A DNA stretch of 64,000 nucleotides, from positions 186,001 through 250,000 of the forward strand of contig CATOZS010000011.1 of the NCBI GenBank assembly GCA_954871525.1, written 5' to 3'. Of the stretch, positions 23,903 to 36,565 are shown piece after piece. The position numbers were made by a program, and so were the translations under genes. This DNA comes from Parietaria judaica. Taxonomy: Eukaryota > Streptophyta > Magnoliopsida > Rosales > Urticaceae. Position 1 is the stretch's first letter. Each line of letters begins with the position of its first letter. The notes below the pieces were generated by a model. That model worked only from the letters and a program-made list of their open reading frames with translations. It was not told the DNA's origin and did not search any database.

Positions 23903-26900
23903 CTTACGAAAGCAAATACGATATGTTCTTGATTAAATTTGAGTTGCTAGACCATAATTAGGGTGGTATTACTAGTAATTGGGTTAGTTTTGGCATAAAA
24001 AGTTTTTGGAGCTCTTTCAAAACCCAGTTTCAACAATTAATGCGTGGTAAAAATAAAACTGAGTCTTTTTCCCATTTAACGCGAAAAAACCCTAATTGAA
24101 CGATATTTTAAACAAAACATGAACTTCATAATGTGTAATTTTATCTCATTTACTTATTTTAATCCCTAAATAGCGAAGCACTATCTCGTAGTTTCTATAT
24201 CAAGCGGTTAACTGGTGAAAATCATTACCGAAAAGTGTTAAAAATTGGTTTTCTTACGAAAGCAAATACGATATGTTCTTGATTAAATTTGAGTTGCTAG
24301 AGAATAATTAGGGTGGTATTACTAGTAATTGGGTTAGTTTTGGCATAAAAAGTTTTTGGAGCTCTTTCAAAACCCAGTTTCAACAATTAATGCGTGGTAA
24401 AAATAAAAACTGAGTCTTTTTCCCATTTAACGCGAAAAAACCCTAATTGAACGATATTTTAAACAAAACATGAACTTCATAATGTGTAATTTTATCTCAT
24501 TTACTTATTTTAATCCCTAAATAGCGAAGCACTATCTCGTAGTTTCTATATCAAGCGGTTAACTGGTGAAAATCATTACCGAAAAGTGTTAAAAATTGGT
24601 TTTCTTACGAAAGCAAATACGATATGTTCTTGATTAAATTTGAGTTGCTAGACCATAATTAGGGTGGTATTACTAGTAATTGGGTTAGTTTTGGCATAAA
24701 AAGTTTTTGGAGCTCTTTCAAAACCCAGTTTCAACAATTAATGCGTGGTAAAAATAAAAACTGAGTCTTTTTCCCATTTAACGCGAAAAAACCCTAATTG
24801 AACGATATTTTAAACAAAACATGAACTTCATAATGTGTAATTTTATCTCATTTACTTATTTTAATCCCTAAATAGCGAAGCACTATCTCGTAGTTTCTAT
24901 ATCAAGCGGTTAACTGGTGAAAATCATTACCGAAAAGTGTTAAAAATTGGTTTTCTTACGAAAGCAAATACGATATGTTCTTGATTAAATTTGAGTTGCT
25001 AGACCATAATTAGGGTGGTATTACTAGTAATTGGGTTAGTTTTGGCATAAAAAGTTTTTGGAGCTCTTTCAAAACCCAGTTTCAACAATTAATGCGTGGT
25101 AAAAATAAAAACTGAGTCTTTTTCCCATTTAACGCGAAAAAACCCTAATTGAACGATATTTTAAACAAAACATGAACTTCATAATGTGTATTTTTATCTC
25201 ATTTACTTATTTTAATCCCTAAATAGCGAAGCACTATCTCGTAGTTTCTATATCAAGCGGTTAACTGGTGAAAATCATTACCGAAAAGTGTTAAAAATTG
25301 GTTTTCTTACGAAAGCAAATACGATATGTTCTTGATTAAATTTGAGTTGCTAGACCATAATTAGGGTGGTATTACTAGTAATTGGGTTAGTTTTGGCATA
25401 AAAAGTTTTTGGAGCTCTTTCAAAACCCAGTTTCAACAATTAATGCGTGGTAAAAATAAAAACTGAGTCTTTTTCCCATTTAACGCGAAAAAACCCTAAT
25501 TGAACGATATTTTAAACAAAACATGAACTTCATAATGTGTAATTTTATCTCATTTACTTATTTTAATCCCTAAATAGCGAAGCACTATCTCGTAGTTTCT
25601 ATATCAAGCGGTTAACTGGTGAAAATCATTACCGAAAACTGTTAAAAATTGGTTTTCTTACGAAAGCAAATACGATATGTTCTTGATTAAATTTGAGTTG
25701 CTAGACCATAATTAGGGTGGTATTACTAGTAATTGGGTTAGTTTTGGCATAAAAAGTTTTTGGAGCTCTTTCAAAACCCAGTTTCAACAATTAATGCGTG
25801 GTAAAAATAAAAACTGAGTCTTTTTCCCATTTAACGCGAAAAAAACCCTAATTGAACGATATTTTAAACAAAACATGAACTTCATAATGTGTAATTTTAT
25901 CTCATTTACTTATTTTAATCCCTAAATAGCGAAGCACTATCTCGTAGTTTCTATATCAAGCGGTTAACTGGTGAAAATCATTACCGAAAAGTGTTAAAAA
26001 TTGGTTTTCTTACGAAAGCAAATACGATATGTTCTTGATTAAATTTGAGTTGCTAGACCATAATTAGGGTGGTATTACTAGTAATTGGGTTAGTTTTGGC
26101 ATAAAAAGTTTTTGGAGCTCTTTCAAAACCCAGTTTCAACAATTAATGCGTGGTAAAAATAAAAACTGAGTCTTTTTCCCATTTAACGCGAAAAAACCCT
26201 AATTGAACGATATTTTAAACAAAACATGAACTTCATAATGTGTAATTTTATCTCATTTACTTATTTTAATCCCTAAATAGCGAAGCACTATCTCGTAGTT
26301 TCTATATCAAGCGGTTAACTGGTGAAAATCATTACCGAAAAGTGTTAAAAATTGGTTTTCTTACGAAAGCAAATACGATATGTTCTTGATTAAATTTGAG
26401 TTGCTAGACCATAATTAGGGTGGTATTACTAGTAATTGGGTTAGTTTTGGCATAAAAAGTTTTTGGAGCTCTTTCAAAACCCAGTTTCAACAATTAATGC
26501 GTGGTAAAAATAAAAACTGAGTCTTTTTCCCATTTAACGCGAAAAAACCCTAATTGAACGATATTTTAAACAAAACATGAACTTCATAATGTGTAATTTT
26601 ATCTCATTTACTTATTTTAATCCCTAAATAGCGAAGCACTATCTCGTAGTTTCTATATCAAGCGGTTAACTGGTGAAAATCATTACCGAAAAGTGTTAAA
26701 AATTGGTTTTCTTACGAAAGCAAATACGATATGTTCTTGATTAAATTTGAGTTGCTAGACCATAATTAGGGTGGTATTACTAGTAATTGGGTTAGTTTTG
26801 GCATAAAAAGTTTTTGGAGCTCTTTCAAAACCCAGTTTCAACAATTAATGCGTGGTAAAAATAAAAACTGAGTCTTTTTCCCATTTAACGCGAAAAAACC

Positions 26901-27061
26901 CTAATTGAACGATATTTTAAACAAAACATGAACTTCATAATGTGTAATTTTATCTCATTTACTTATTTTAATCCCTAAATAGCGAAGCACTATCTCGTAG
27001 TTTCTATATCAAGCGGTTAACTGGTGAAAATCATTACCGAAAAGTGTTAAAAATTGGTTTT
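23903..27061 (+). repeat. Near-consensus monomers M69-M77
   Basis: M69 (23903) is 350 bp, lacking one A in s153-157. M70 (24253) has G50 and A51. M72 (24955) has T237. M73 (25306) has C334. M74 (25657) is 352 bp, with one more A in s183-188. M71 and M75-M77 are consensus. All changes are private except C334. Confidence 0.75.
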
Positions 27062-27283
27062 CTTACGAAAGCAAATACGATATGTTCTTGATTAAATTTG
27101 AGTTGCTAGACCATAATTAGGGTGGTATTACTAGTAATTGGGTTAGTTTTGGCATAAAAAGTTTTTGGAGCTCTTTCAAAACCCAGTTTCAACAATTAAT
27201 GCGTGGTAAAAATAAAAACTGAGTCTTTTTCCCATTTAACGCGAAAAAACCCTAATTGAACGATATTTTAAACAAAACATGAA

Positions 27284-27303
27284 CTTCAAAATGCTTCATA
27301 ATG
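27284..27303 (+). repeat. 10-bp tandem duplication in M78
   Basis: Same decamer duplication as at 21644-21663, with the linked TC insertion downstream. Confidence 0.85.
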
Positions 27304-27997
27304 TGTAATTTTATCTCATTTACTTATTTTAATCCCTAAATAGCGAAGCACTATCTCGTAGTTTCTCTATATCAAGCGGTTAACTGGTGAAAATCATTAC
27401 CGAAAAGTGTTAAAAATTGGTTTTCTTACGAAAGCAAATACGATATGTTCTTGATTAAATTTGAGTTGCTAGACCATAATTAGGGTGGTATTACTAGTAA
27501 TTGGGTTAGTTTTGGCATAAAAAGTTTTTGGAGCTCTTTCAAAACCCAGTTTCAACAATTAATGCGTGGTAAAAATAAAAACTGAGTCTTTTTCCCATTT
27601 AACGCGAAAAAACCCTAATTGAACGATATTTTAAACAAAACATGAACTTCATAATGTGTAATTTTATCTCATTTACTTATTTTAATCCCTAAATAGCGAA
27701 GCACTATCTCGTAGTTTCTATATCAAGCGGTTAACTGGTGAAAATCATTACCGAAAAGTGTTAAAAATTGGTTTTCTTACGAAAGCAAATACGATATGTT
27801 CTTGATTAAATTTGAGTTGCTAGACCATAATTAGGGTGGTATTACTAGTAATTGGGTTAGTTTTGGCATAAAAAGTTTTTGGAGCTCTTTCAAAACCCAG
27901 TTTCAACAATTAATGCGTGGTAAAAATAAAAACTGAGTCTTTTTCCCATTTAACGCGAAAAAACCCTAATTGAACGATATTTTAAACAAAACATGAA

Positions 27998-28017
27998 CTT
28001 CAAAATGCTTCATAATG
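27998..28017 (+). repeat. 10-bp tandem duplication in M80
   Basis: Last insertion-bearing copy. The linked TC insertion follows at about 28077-28082. No unit to the right of this carries either insertion. Confidence 0.85.
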
Positions 28018-29543
28018 TGTAATTTTATCTCATTTACTTATTTTAATCCCTAAATAGCGAAGCACTATCTCGTAGTTTCTCTATATCAAGCGGTTAACTG
28101 GTGAAAATCATTACCGAAAAGTGTTAAAAATTGGTTTTCTTACGAAAGCAAATACGATATGTTCTTGATTAAATTTGAGTTGCTAGACCATAATTAGGGT
28201 GGTATTACTAGTAATTGGGTTAGTTTTGGCATAAAAAGTTTTTGGAGCTCTTTCAAAACCCAGTTTCAACAATTAATGCGTGGTAAAAAAAAAAACTGAG
28301 TCTTTTTCCCATTTAACGCGAAAAAACCCTAATTGAACGATATTTTAAACAAAACATGAACTTCATAATGTGTAATTTTATCTCATTTACTTATTTTAAT
28401 CCCTAAATAGCGAAGCACTATCTCGTAGTTTCTATATCAAGCGGTTAACTGGTGAAAATCATTACCGAAAAGTGTTAAAAATTGGTTTTCTTACGAAAGC
28501 AAATACGATATGTTCTTGATTAAATTTGAGTTGCTAGACCATAATTAGGGTGGTATTACTAGTAATTGGGTTAGTTTTGGCATAAAAAGTTTTTGGAGCT
28601 CTTTCAAAACCCAGTTTCAACAATTAATGCGTGGTAAAAATAAAAACTGAGTCTTTTTCCCATTTAACGCGAAAAAACCCTAATTGAACGATATTTTAAA
28701 CAAAACATGAACTTCATAATGTGTAATTTTATCTCATTTACTTATTTTAATTCCTAAATAGCGAAGCACTATCTCGTAGTTTCTATATCAAGCGGTTAAC
28801 TGGTGAAAATCATTACCGAAAACTGTTAAAAATTGGTTTTCTTACGAAAGCAAATACGATATGTTCTTGATTAAATTTGAGTTGCTAGACCATAATTAGG
28901 GTGGTATTACTAGTAATTGGGTTAGTTTTGGCATAAAAAGTTTTTGGAGCTCTTTCAAAACCCAGTTTCAACAATTAATGCGTGGTAAAAATAAAAACTG
29001 AGTCTTTTTCCCATTTAATGCGAAAAAAACCCTAATTGAACGATATTTTAAACAAAACATGAACTTCATAATGTGTAATTTTATCTCATTTACTTATTTT
29101 AATCCATAAATAGCGAAGCACTATCTCGTAGTTTCTATATCAAGCGGTTAACTGGTGAAAATCATTACCGAAAAGTGTTAAAAATTGGTTTTCTTACGAA
29201 AGCAAATACGATATGTTCTTGATTAAATTTGAGTTGCTAGACCATAATTAGGGTGGTATTACTAGTAATTGGGTTAGTTTTGGCATAAAAAGTTTTTGGA
29301 GCTCTTTCAAAACCCAGTTTCAACAATTAATGCGTGGTAAAAATAAAAACTGAGTCTTTTTCCCATTTAATGCGAAAAAACCCTAATTGAACGATATTTT
29401 AAACAAAACATGAACTTCATAATGTGTAATTTTATCTCATTTACTTATTTTAATCCATAAATAGCGAAGCACTATCTCGTAGTTTCTATATCAAGCGGTT
29501 AACTGGTGAAAATCATTACCGAAAAGTGTTAAAAATTGGTTTT

Positions 29544-32500
29544 CTTACGAAAGCAAATACGATATGTTCTTGATTAAATTTGAGTTGCTAGACCATAATT
29601 AGGGTGGTATTACTAGTAATTGGGTTAGTTTTGGCATAAAAAGTTTTTGGAGCTCTTTCAAAACCCAGTTTCAACAATTAATACGTGGTAAAAATAAAAA
29701 CTGAGTCTTTTTCCCATTTAACGCGAAAAAACCCTAATTGAACGATATTTTAAACAAAACATGAACTTCATAATGTGTAATTTTATCTCATTTACTTATT
29801 TTAATCCCTAAATAGCGAAGCACTATCTCGTAGTTTCTATATCAAGCGGTTAACTGGTGAAAATCATTACCGAAAAGTGTTAAAAATTGGTTTTCTTACG
29901 AAAGCAAATACGATATGTTCTTGATTAAATTTGAGTTGCTAGACCATAATTAGGGTGGTATTACTAGTAATTGGGTTAGTTTTGGCATAAAAAGTTTTTG
30001 GAGCTCTTTCAAAACCCAGTTTCAACAATTAATGCGTGGTAAAAATAAAAACTGAGTCTTTTTCCCATTTAACGCGAAAAAACCCTAATTGAACGATATT
30101 TTAAACAAAACATGAACTTCATAATGTGTAATTTTATCTCATTTACTTATTTTAATCCATAAATAGCGAAGCACTATCTCGTAGTTTCTATATCAAGCGG
30201 TTAACTGGTGAAAATCATTACCGAAAAGTGTTAAAAATTGGTTTTCTTACGAAAGCAAATACGATATGTTCTTGATTAAATTTGAGTTGCTAGACCATAA
30301 TTAGGGTGGTATTACTAGTAATTGGGTTAGTTTTGGCATAAAAAGTTTTTGGAGCTCTTTCAAAACCCAGTTTCAACAATTAATGCGTGGTAAAAATAAA
30401 AACTGAGTCTTTTTCCCATTTAACGCGAAAAAACCCTAATTGAACGATATTTTAAACAAAACATGAACTTCATAATGTGTAATTTTATCTCATTTACTTA
30501 TTTTAATCCCTAAATAGCGAAGCACTATCTCGTAGTTTCTATATCAAGCGGTTAACTGGTGAAAATCATTACCGAAAAGTGTTAAAAATTGGTTTTCTTA
30601 CGAAAGCAAATACGATATGTTCTTGATTAAATTTGAGTTGCTAGACCATAATTAGGGTGGTATTACTAGTAATTGGGTTAGTTTTGGCATAAAAAGTTTT
30701 TGGAGCTCTTTCAAAACCCAGTTTCAACAATTAATGCGTGGTAAAAATAAAAACTGAGTCTTTTTCCCATTTAACGCGAAAAAACCCTAATTGAACGATA
30801 TTTTAAACAAAACATGAACTTCATAATGTGTAATTTTATCTCATTTACTTATTTTAATCCCTAAATAGCGAAGCACTATCTCGTAGTTTCTATATCAAGC
30901 GGTTAACTGGTGAAAATCATTACCGAAAAGTGTTAAAAATTGGTTTTCTTACGAAAGCAAATACGATATGTTCTTGATTAAATTTGAGTTGCTAGACCAT
31001 AATTAGGGTGGTATTACTAGTAATTGGGTTAGTTTTGGCATAAAAAGTTTTTGGAGCTCTTTCAAAACCCAGTTTCAACAATTAATGCGTGGTAAAAATA
31101 AAAACTGAGTCTTTTTCCCATTTAACGCGAAAAAACCCTAATTGAACGATATTTTAAACAAAACATGAACTTCATAATGTGTAATTTTATCTCATTTACT
31201 TATTTTAATCCCTAAATAGCGAAGCACTATCTCGTAGTTTCTATATCAAGCGGTTAACTGGTGAAAATCATTACCGAAAAGTGTTAAAAATTGGTTTTCT
31301 TACGAAAGCAAATACGATATGTTCTTGATTAAATTTGAGTTGCTAGACCATAATTAGGGTGGTATTACTAGTAATTGGGTTAGTTTTGGCATAAAAAGTT
31401 TTTGGAGCTCTTTCAAAACCCAGTTTCAACAATTAATGCGTGGTAAAAATAAAAACTGAGTCTTTTTCCCATTTAACGCGAAAAAACCCTAATTGAACGA
31501 TATTTTAAACAAAACATGAACTTCATAATGTGTAATTTTATCTCATTTACTTATTTTAATCCCTAAATAGCGAAGCACTATCTCGTAGTTTCTATATCAA
31601 GCGGTTAACTGGTGAAAATCATTACCGAAAAGTGTTAAAAATTGGTTTTCTTACGAAAGCAAATACGATATGTTCTTGATTAAATTTGAGTTGCTAGACC
31701 ATAATTAGGGTGGTATTACTAGTAATTGGGTTAGTTTTGGCATAAAAAGTTTTTGGAGCTCTTTCAAAACCCAGTTTCAACAATTAATGCGTGGTAAAAA
31801 TAAAAACTGAGTCTTTTTCCCATTTAACGCGAAAAAACCCTAATTGAACGATATTTTAAACAAAACATGAACTTCATAATGTGTAATTTTATCTCATTTA
31901 CTTATTTTAATCCATAAATAGCGAAGCACTATCTCGTAGTTTCTATATCAAGCGGTTAACTGGTGAAAATCATTACCGAAAAGTGTTAAAAATTGGTTTT
32001 CTTACGAAAGCAAATACGATATGTTCTTGATTAAATTTGAGTTGCTAGACCATAATTAGGGTGGTATTACTAGTAATTGGGTTAGTTTTGGCATAAAAAG
32101 TTTTTGGAGCTCTTTCAAAACCCAGTTTCAACAATTAATGCGTGGTAAAAATAAAAACTGAGTCTTTTTACCATTTAACGCCAAAAAACCCTAATTGAAC
32201 GATATTTTAAACAAAACATGAACTTCATAATGTGTAATTTTATCTCATTTACTTATTTTAATCCCTAAATAGCGAAGCACTATCTCGTAGTTTCTATATC
32301 AAGCGGTTAACTGGTGAAAATCATTACCGAAAAGTGTTAAAAATTGGTTTTCTTACGAAAGCAAATACGATATGTTCTTGATTAAATTTGAGTTGCTAGA
32401 CCATAATTAGGGTGGTATTACTAGTAATTGGGTTAGTTTTGGCATAAAAAGTTTTTGGAGCTCTTTCAAAACCCAGTTTCAACAATTAATGCGTGGTAAA

Positions 32501-32702
32501 AATAAAAACTGAGTCTTTTTCCCATTTAACGCGAAAAAACCCTAATTGAACGATATTTTAAACAAAACATGAACTTCATAATGTGTAATTTTATCTCATT
32601 TACTTATTTTAATCCCTAAATAGCGAAGCACTATCTCGTAGTTTCTATATCAAGCGGTTAACTGGTGAAAATCATTACCGAAAACTGTTAAAAATTGGTT
32701 TT
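29544..32702 (+). repeat. Near-consensus monomers M85-M93
   Basis: M85 (29544) has A140. M86 (29895) has A265. M87-M90 are consensus. M91 (31650) has A265. M92 (32001) has A170 and C182. M93 (32352) has C334. A265 and C334 units are spaced among consensus units without a clear period here. Confidence 0.75.
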
Positions 32703-35700
32703 CTTACGAAAGCAAATACGATATGTTCTTGATTAAATTTGAGTTGCTAGACCATAATTAGGGTGGTATTACTAGTAATTGGGTTAGTTTTGGCATAAAA
32801 AGTTTTTGGAGCTCTTTCAAAACCCAGTTTCAACAATTAATGCGTGGTAAAAATAAAAACTGAGTCTTTTTTCCCATTTAACGCGAAAAAACCCTAATTG
32901 AACGATATTTTAAACAAAACATGAACTTCATAATGTGTAATTTTATCTCATTTACTTATTTTAATCCCTAAATAGCGAAGCACTATCTCGTAGTTTCTAT
33001 ATCAAGCGGTTAACTGGTGAAAATCATTACCGAAAAGTGTTAAAAATTCGTTTTCTTACGAAAGCAAATACGATATGTTCTTGATTAAATTTGAGTTGCT
33101 AGACCATAATTAGGGTGGTATTACTAGTAATTGGGTTAGTTTTGGCATAAAAAGTTTTTGGAGCTCTTTCAAAACCCAGTTTCAACAATTAATGCGTGGT
33201 AAAAATAAAAACTGAGTCTTTTTCCCATTTAACGCGAAAAAACCCTAATTGAACGATATTTTAAACAAAACATGAACTTCATAATGTGTAATTTTATCTC
33301 ATTTACTTATTTTAATCCCTAAATAGCGAAGCACTATCTCGTAGTTTCTATATCAAGCGGTTAACTGGTGAAAATCATTACCGAAAAGTGTTAAAAATTG
33401 GTTTTCTTACGAAAGCAAATACGATATGTTCTTGATTAAATTTGAGTTGCTAGACCATAATTAGGGTGGTATTACTAGTAATTGGGTTAGTTTTGGCATA
33501 AAAAGTTTTTGGAGCTCTTTCAAAACCCAGTTTCAACAATTAATGCGTGGTAAAAATAAAAACTGAGTCTTTTTCCCATTTAACGCGAAAAAACCCTAAT
33601 TGAACGATATTTTAAACAAAACATGAACTTCATAATGTGTAATTTTATCTCATTTACTTATTTTAATCCCTAAATAGCGAAGCACTATCTCGTAGTTTCT
33701 ATATCAAGCGGTTAACTGGTGAAAATCATTACCGAAAACTGTTAAAAATTGGTTTTCTTACGAAAGCAAATACGATATGTTCTTGATTAAATTTGAGTTG
33801 CTAGACCATAATTAGGGTGGTATTACTAGTAATTGGGTTAGTTTTGGCATAAAAAGTTTTTGGAGCTCTTTCAAAACCCAGTTTCAACAATTAATGCGTG
33901 GTAAAAATAAAAACTGAGTCTTTTTCCCATTTAACGCGAAAAAACCCTAATTGAACGATATTTTAAACAAAACATGAACTTCATAATGTGTAATTTTATC
34001 TCATTTACTTATTTTAATCCCTAAATAGCGAAGCACTATCTCGTAGTTTCTATATCAAGCGGTTAACTGGTGAAAATCATTACCGAAAAGTGTTAAAAAT
34101 TGGTTTTCTTACGAAAGCAAATACGATATGTTCTTGATTAAATTTGAGTTGCTAGACCATAATTAGGGTGGTATTACTAGTAATTGGGTTAGTTTTGGCA
34201 TAAAAAGTTTTTGGAGCTCTTTCAAAACCCAGGTTTCAACAATTAATGCGTGGTAAAAATAAAAACTGAGTCTTTTTCCCATTTAACGCGAAAAAACCCT
34301 AATTGAACGATATTTTAAACAAAACATGAACTTCATAATGTGTAATTTTATCTCATTTACTTATTTTAATCCCTAAATAGCGAAGCACTATCTCGTAGTT
34401 TCTATATCAAGCGGTTAACTGGTGAAAATCATTACCGAAAAGTGTTAAAAATTGGTTTTCTTACGAAAGCAAATACGATATGTTCTTGATTAAATTTGAG
34501 TTGCTAGACCATAATTAGGGTGGTATTACTAGTAATTGGGTTAGTTTTGGCATAAAAAGTTTTTGGAGCTCTTTCAAAACCCAGTTTCAACAATTAATGC
34601 GTGGTAAAAATAAAAACTGAGTCTTTTTCCCATTTAACGCGAAAAAACCCTAATTGAACGATATTTTAAACAAAACATGAACTTCATAATGTGTAATTTT
34701 ATCTCATTTACTTATTTTAATCCCTAAATAGCGAAGCACTATCTCGTAGTTTCTATATCAAGCGGTTAACTGGTGAAAATCATTACCGAAAAGTGTTAAA
34801 AATTCGTTTTCTTACGAAAGCAAATACGATATGTTCTTGATTAAATTTGAGTTGCTAGACCATAATTAGGGTGGTATTACTAGTAATTGGGTTAGTTTTG
34901 GCATAAAAAGTTTTTGGAGCTCTTTCAAAACCCAGTTTCAACAATTAATGCGTGGTAAAAATAAAAACTGAGTCTTTTTCCCATTTAACGCGAAAAAACC
35001 CTAATTGAACGATATTTTAAACAAAACATGAACTTCATAATGTGTAATTTTATCTCATTTACTTATTTTAATCCCTAAATAGCGAAGCACTATCTCGTAG
35101 TTTCTATATCAAGCGGTTAACTGGTGAAAATCATTACCGAAAAGTGTTAAAAATTGGTTTTCTTACGAAAGCAAATACGATATGTTCTTGATTAAATTTG
35201 AGTTGCTAGACCATAATTAGGGTGGTATTACTAGTAATTGGGTTAGTTTTGGCATAAAAAGTTTTTGGAGCTCTTTCAAAACCCAGTTTCAACAATTAAT
35301 GCGTGGTAAAAATAAAAACTGAGTCTTTTTCCCATTTAACGCGAAAAAACCCTAATTGAACGATATTTTAAACAAAACATGAACTTCATAATGTGTAATT
35401 TTATCTCATTTACTTATTTTAATCCCTAAATAGCGAAGCACTATCTCGTAGTTTCTATATCAAGCGGTTAACTGGTGAAAATCATTACCGAAAACTGTTA
35501 AAAATTGGTTTTCTTACGAAAGCAAATACGATATGTTCTTGATTAAATTTGAGTTGCTAGACCATAATTAGGGTGGTATTACTAGTAATTGGGTTAGTTT
35601 TGGCATAAAAAGTTTTTGGAGCTCTTTCAAAACCCAGTTTCAACAATTAATGCGTGGTAAAAATAAAAACTGAGTCTTTTTCCCATTTAACGCGAAAAAA

Positions 35701-36565
35701 CCCTAATTGAACGATATTTTAAACAAAACATGAACTTCATAATGTGTAATTTTATCTCATTTACTTATTTTAATCCCTAAATAGCGAAGCACTATCTCGT
35801 AGTTTCTATATCAAGCGGTTAACTGGTGAAAATCATTACCGAAAAGTGTTAAAAATTGGTTTTCTTACGAAAGCAAATACGATATGTTCTTGATTAAATT
35901 TGAGTTGCTAGACCATAATTAGGGTGGTATTACTAGTAATTGGGTTAGTTTTGGCATAAAAAGTTTTTGGAGCTCTTTCAAAACCCAGTTTCAACAATTA
36001 ATGCGTGGTAAAAATAAAAACTGAGTCTTTTTCCCATTTAACGCGAAAAAACCCTAATTGAACGATATTTTAAACAAAACATGAACTTCATAATGTGTAA
36101 TTTTATCTCATTTACTTATTTTAATCCCTAAATAGCGAAGCACTATCTCGTAGTTTCTATATCAAGCGGTTAACTGGTGAAAATCATTACCGAAAAGTGT
36201 TAAAAATTGGTTTTCTTACGAAAGCAAATACGATATGTTCTTGATTAAATTTGAGTTGCTAGACCATAATTAGGGTGGTATTACTAGTAATTGGGTTAGT
36301 TTTGGCATAAAAAGTTTTTGGAGCTCTTTCAAAACCCAGTTTCAACAATTAATGCGTGGTAAAAATAAAAACTGAGTCTTTTTCCCATTTAACGCGAAAA
36401 AACCCTAATTGAACGATATTTTAAACAAAACATGAACTTCATAATGTGTAATTTTATCTCATTTACTTATTTTAATCCCTAAATAGCGAAGCACTATCTC
36501 GTAGTTTCTATATCAAGCGGTTAACTGGTGAAAATCATTACCGAAAAGTGTTAAAAATTGGTTTT
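32703..36565 (+). repeat. Five-monomer duplication M94-M96 / M99-M101, then consensus
   Basis: M94 (32703, extra T in s165-169) and M99 (34460) both have C at s346, a change seen nowhere else. Each is followed by a consensus unit (M95, M100) and then a C334 unit (M96 at 33406, M101 at 35162). This is a copy five monomers away. M98 (34108) has an extra G after s125. M97 and M102-M104 are consensus. Confidence 0.75.

Larger units (their letters stand above)
27062..29543 (+). repeat. Insertion-bearing block 2 (M78-M84)
   Basis: M78 (27062) and M80 (27776) are 363 bp with the two linked insertions; M79 lacks them. M81 (28139) has A152. M82 (28490) has C334 and T263. M83 (28841) has T179, A265 and an extra A. 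M84 (29193) has T179 and A265. The series matches M62-M68 unit by unit at a distance of 16 monomers. G189 of M64 and A217/T222 of M66 are absent here, so they arose after the copying or were lost. Confidence 0.85.
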
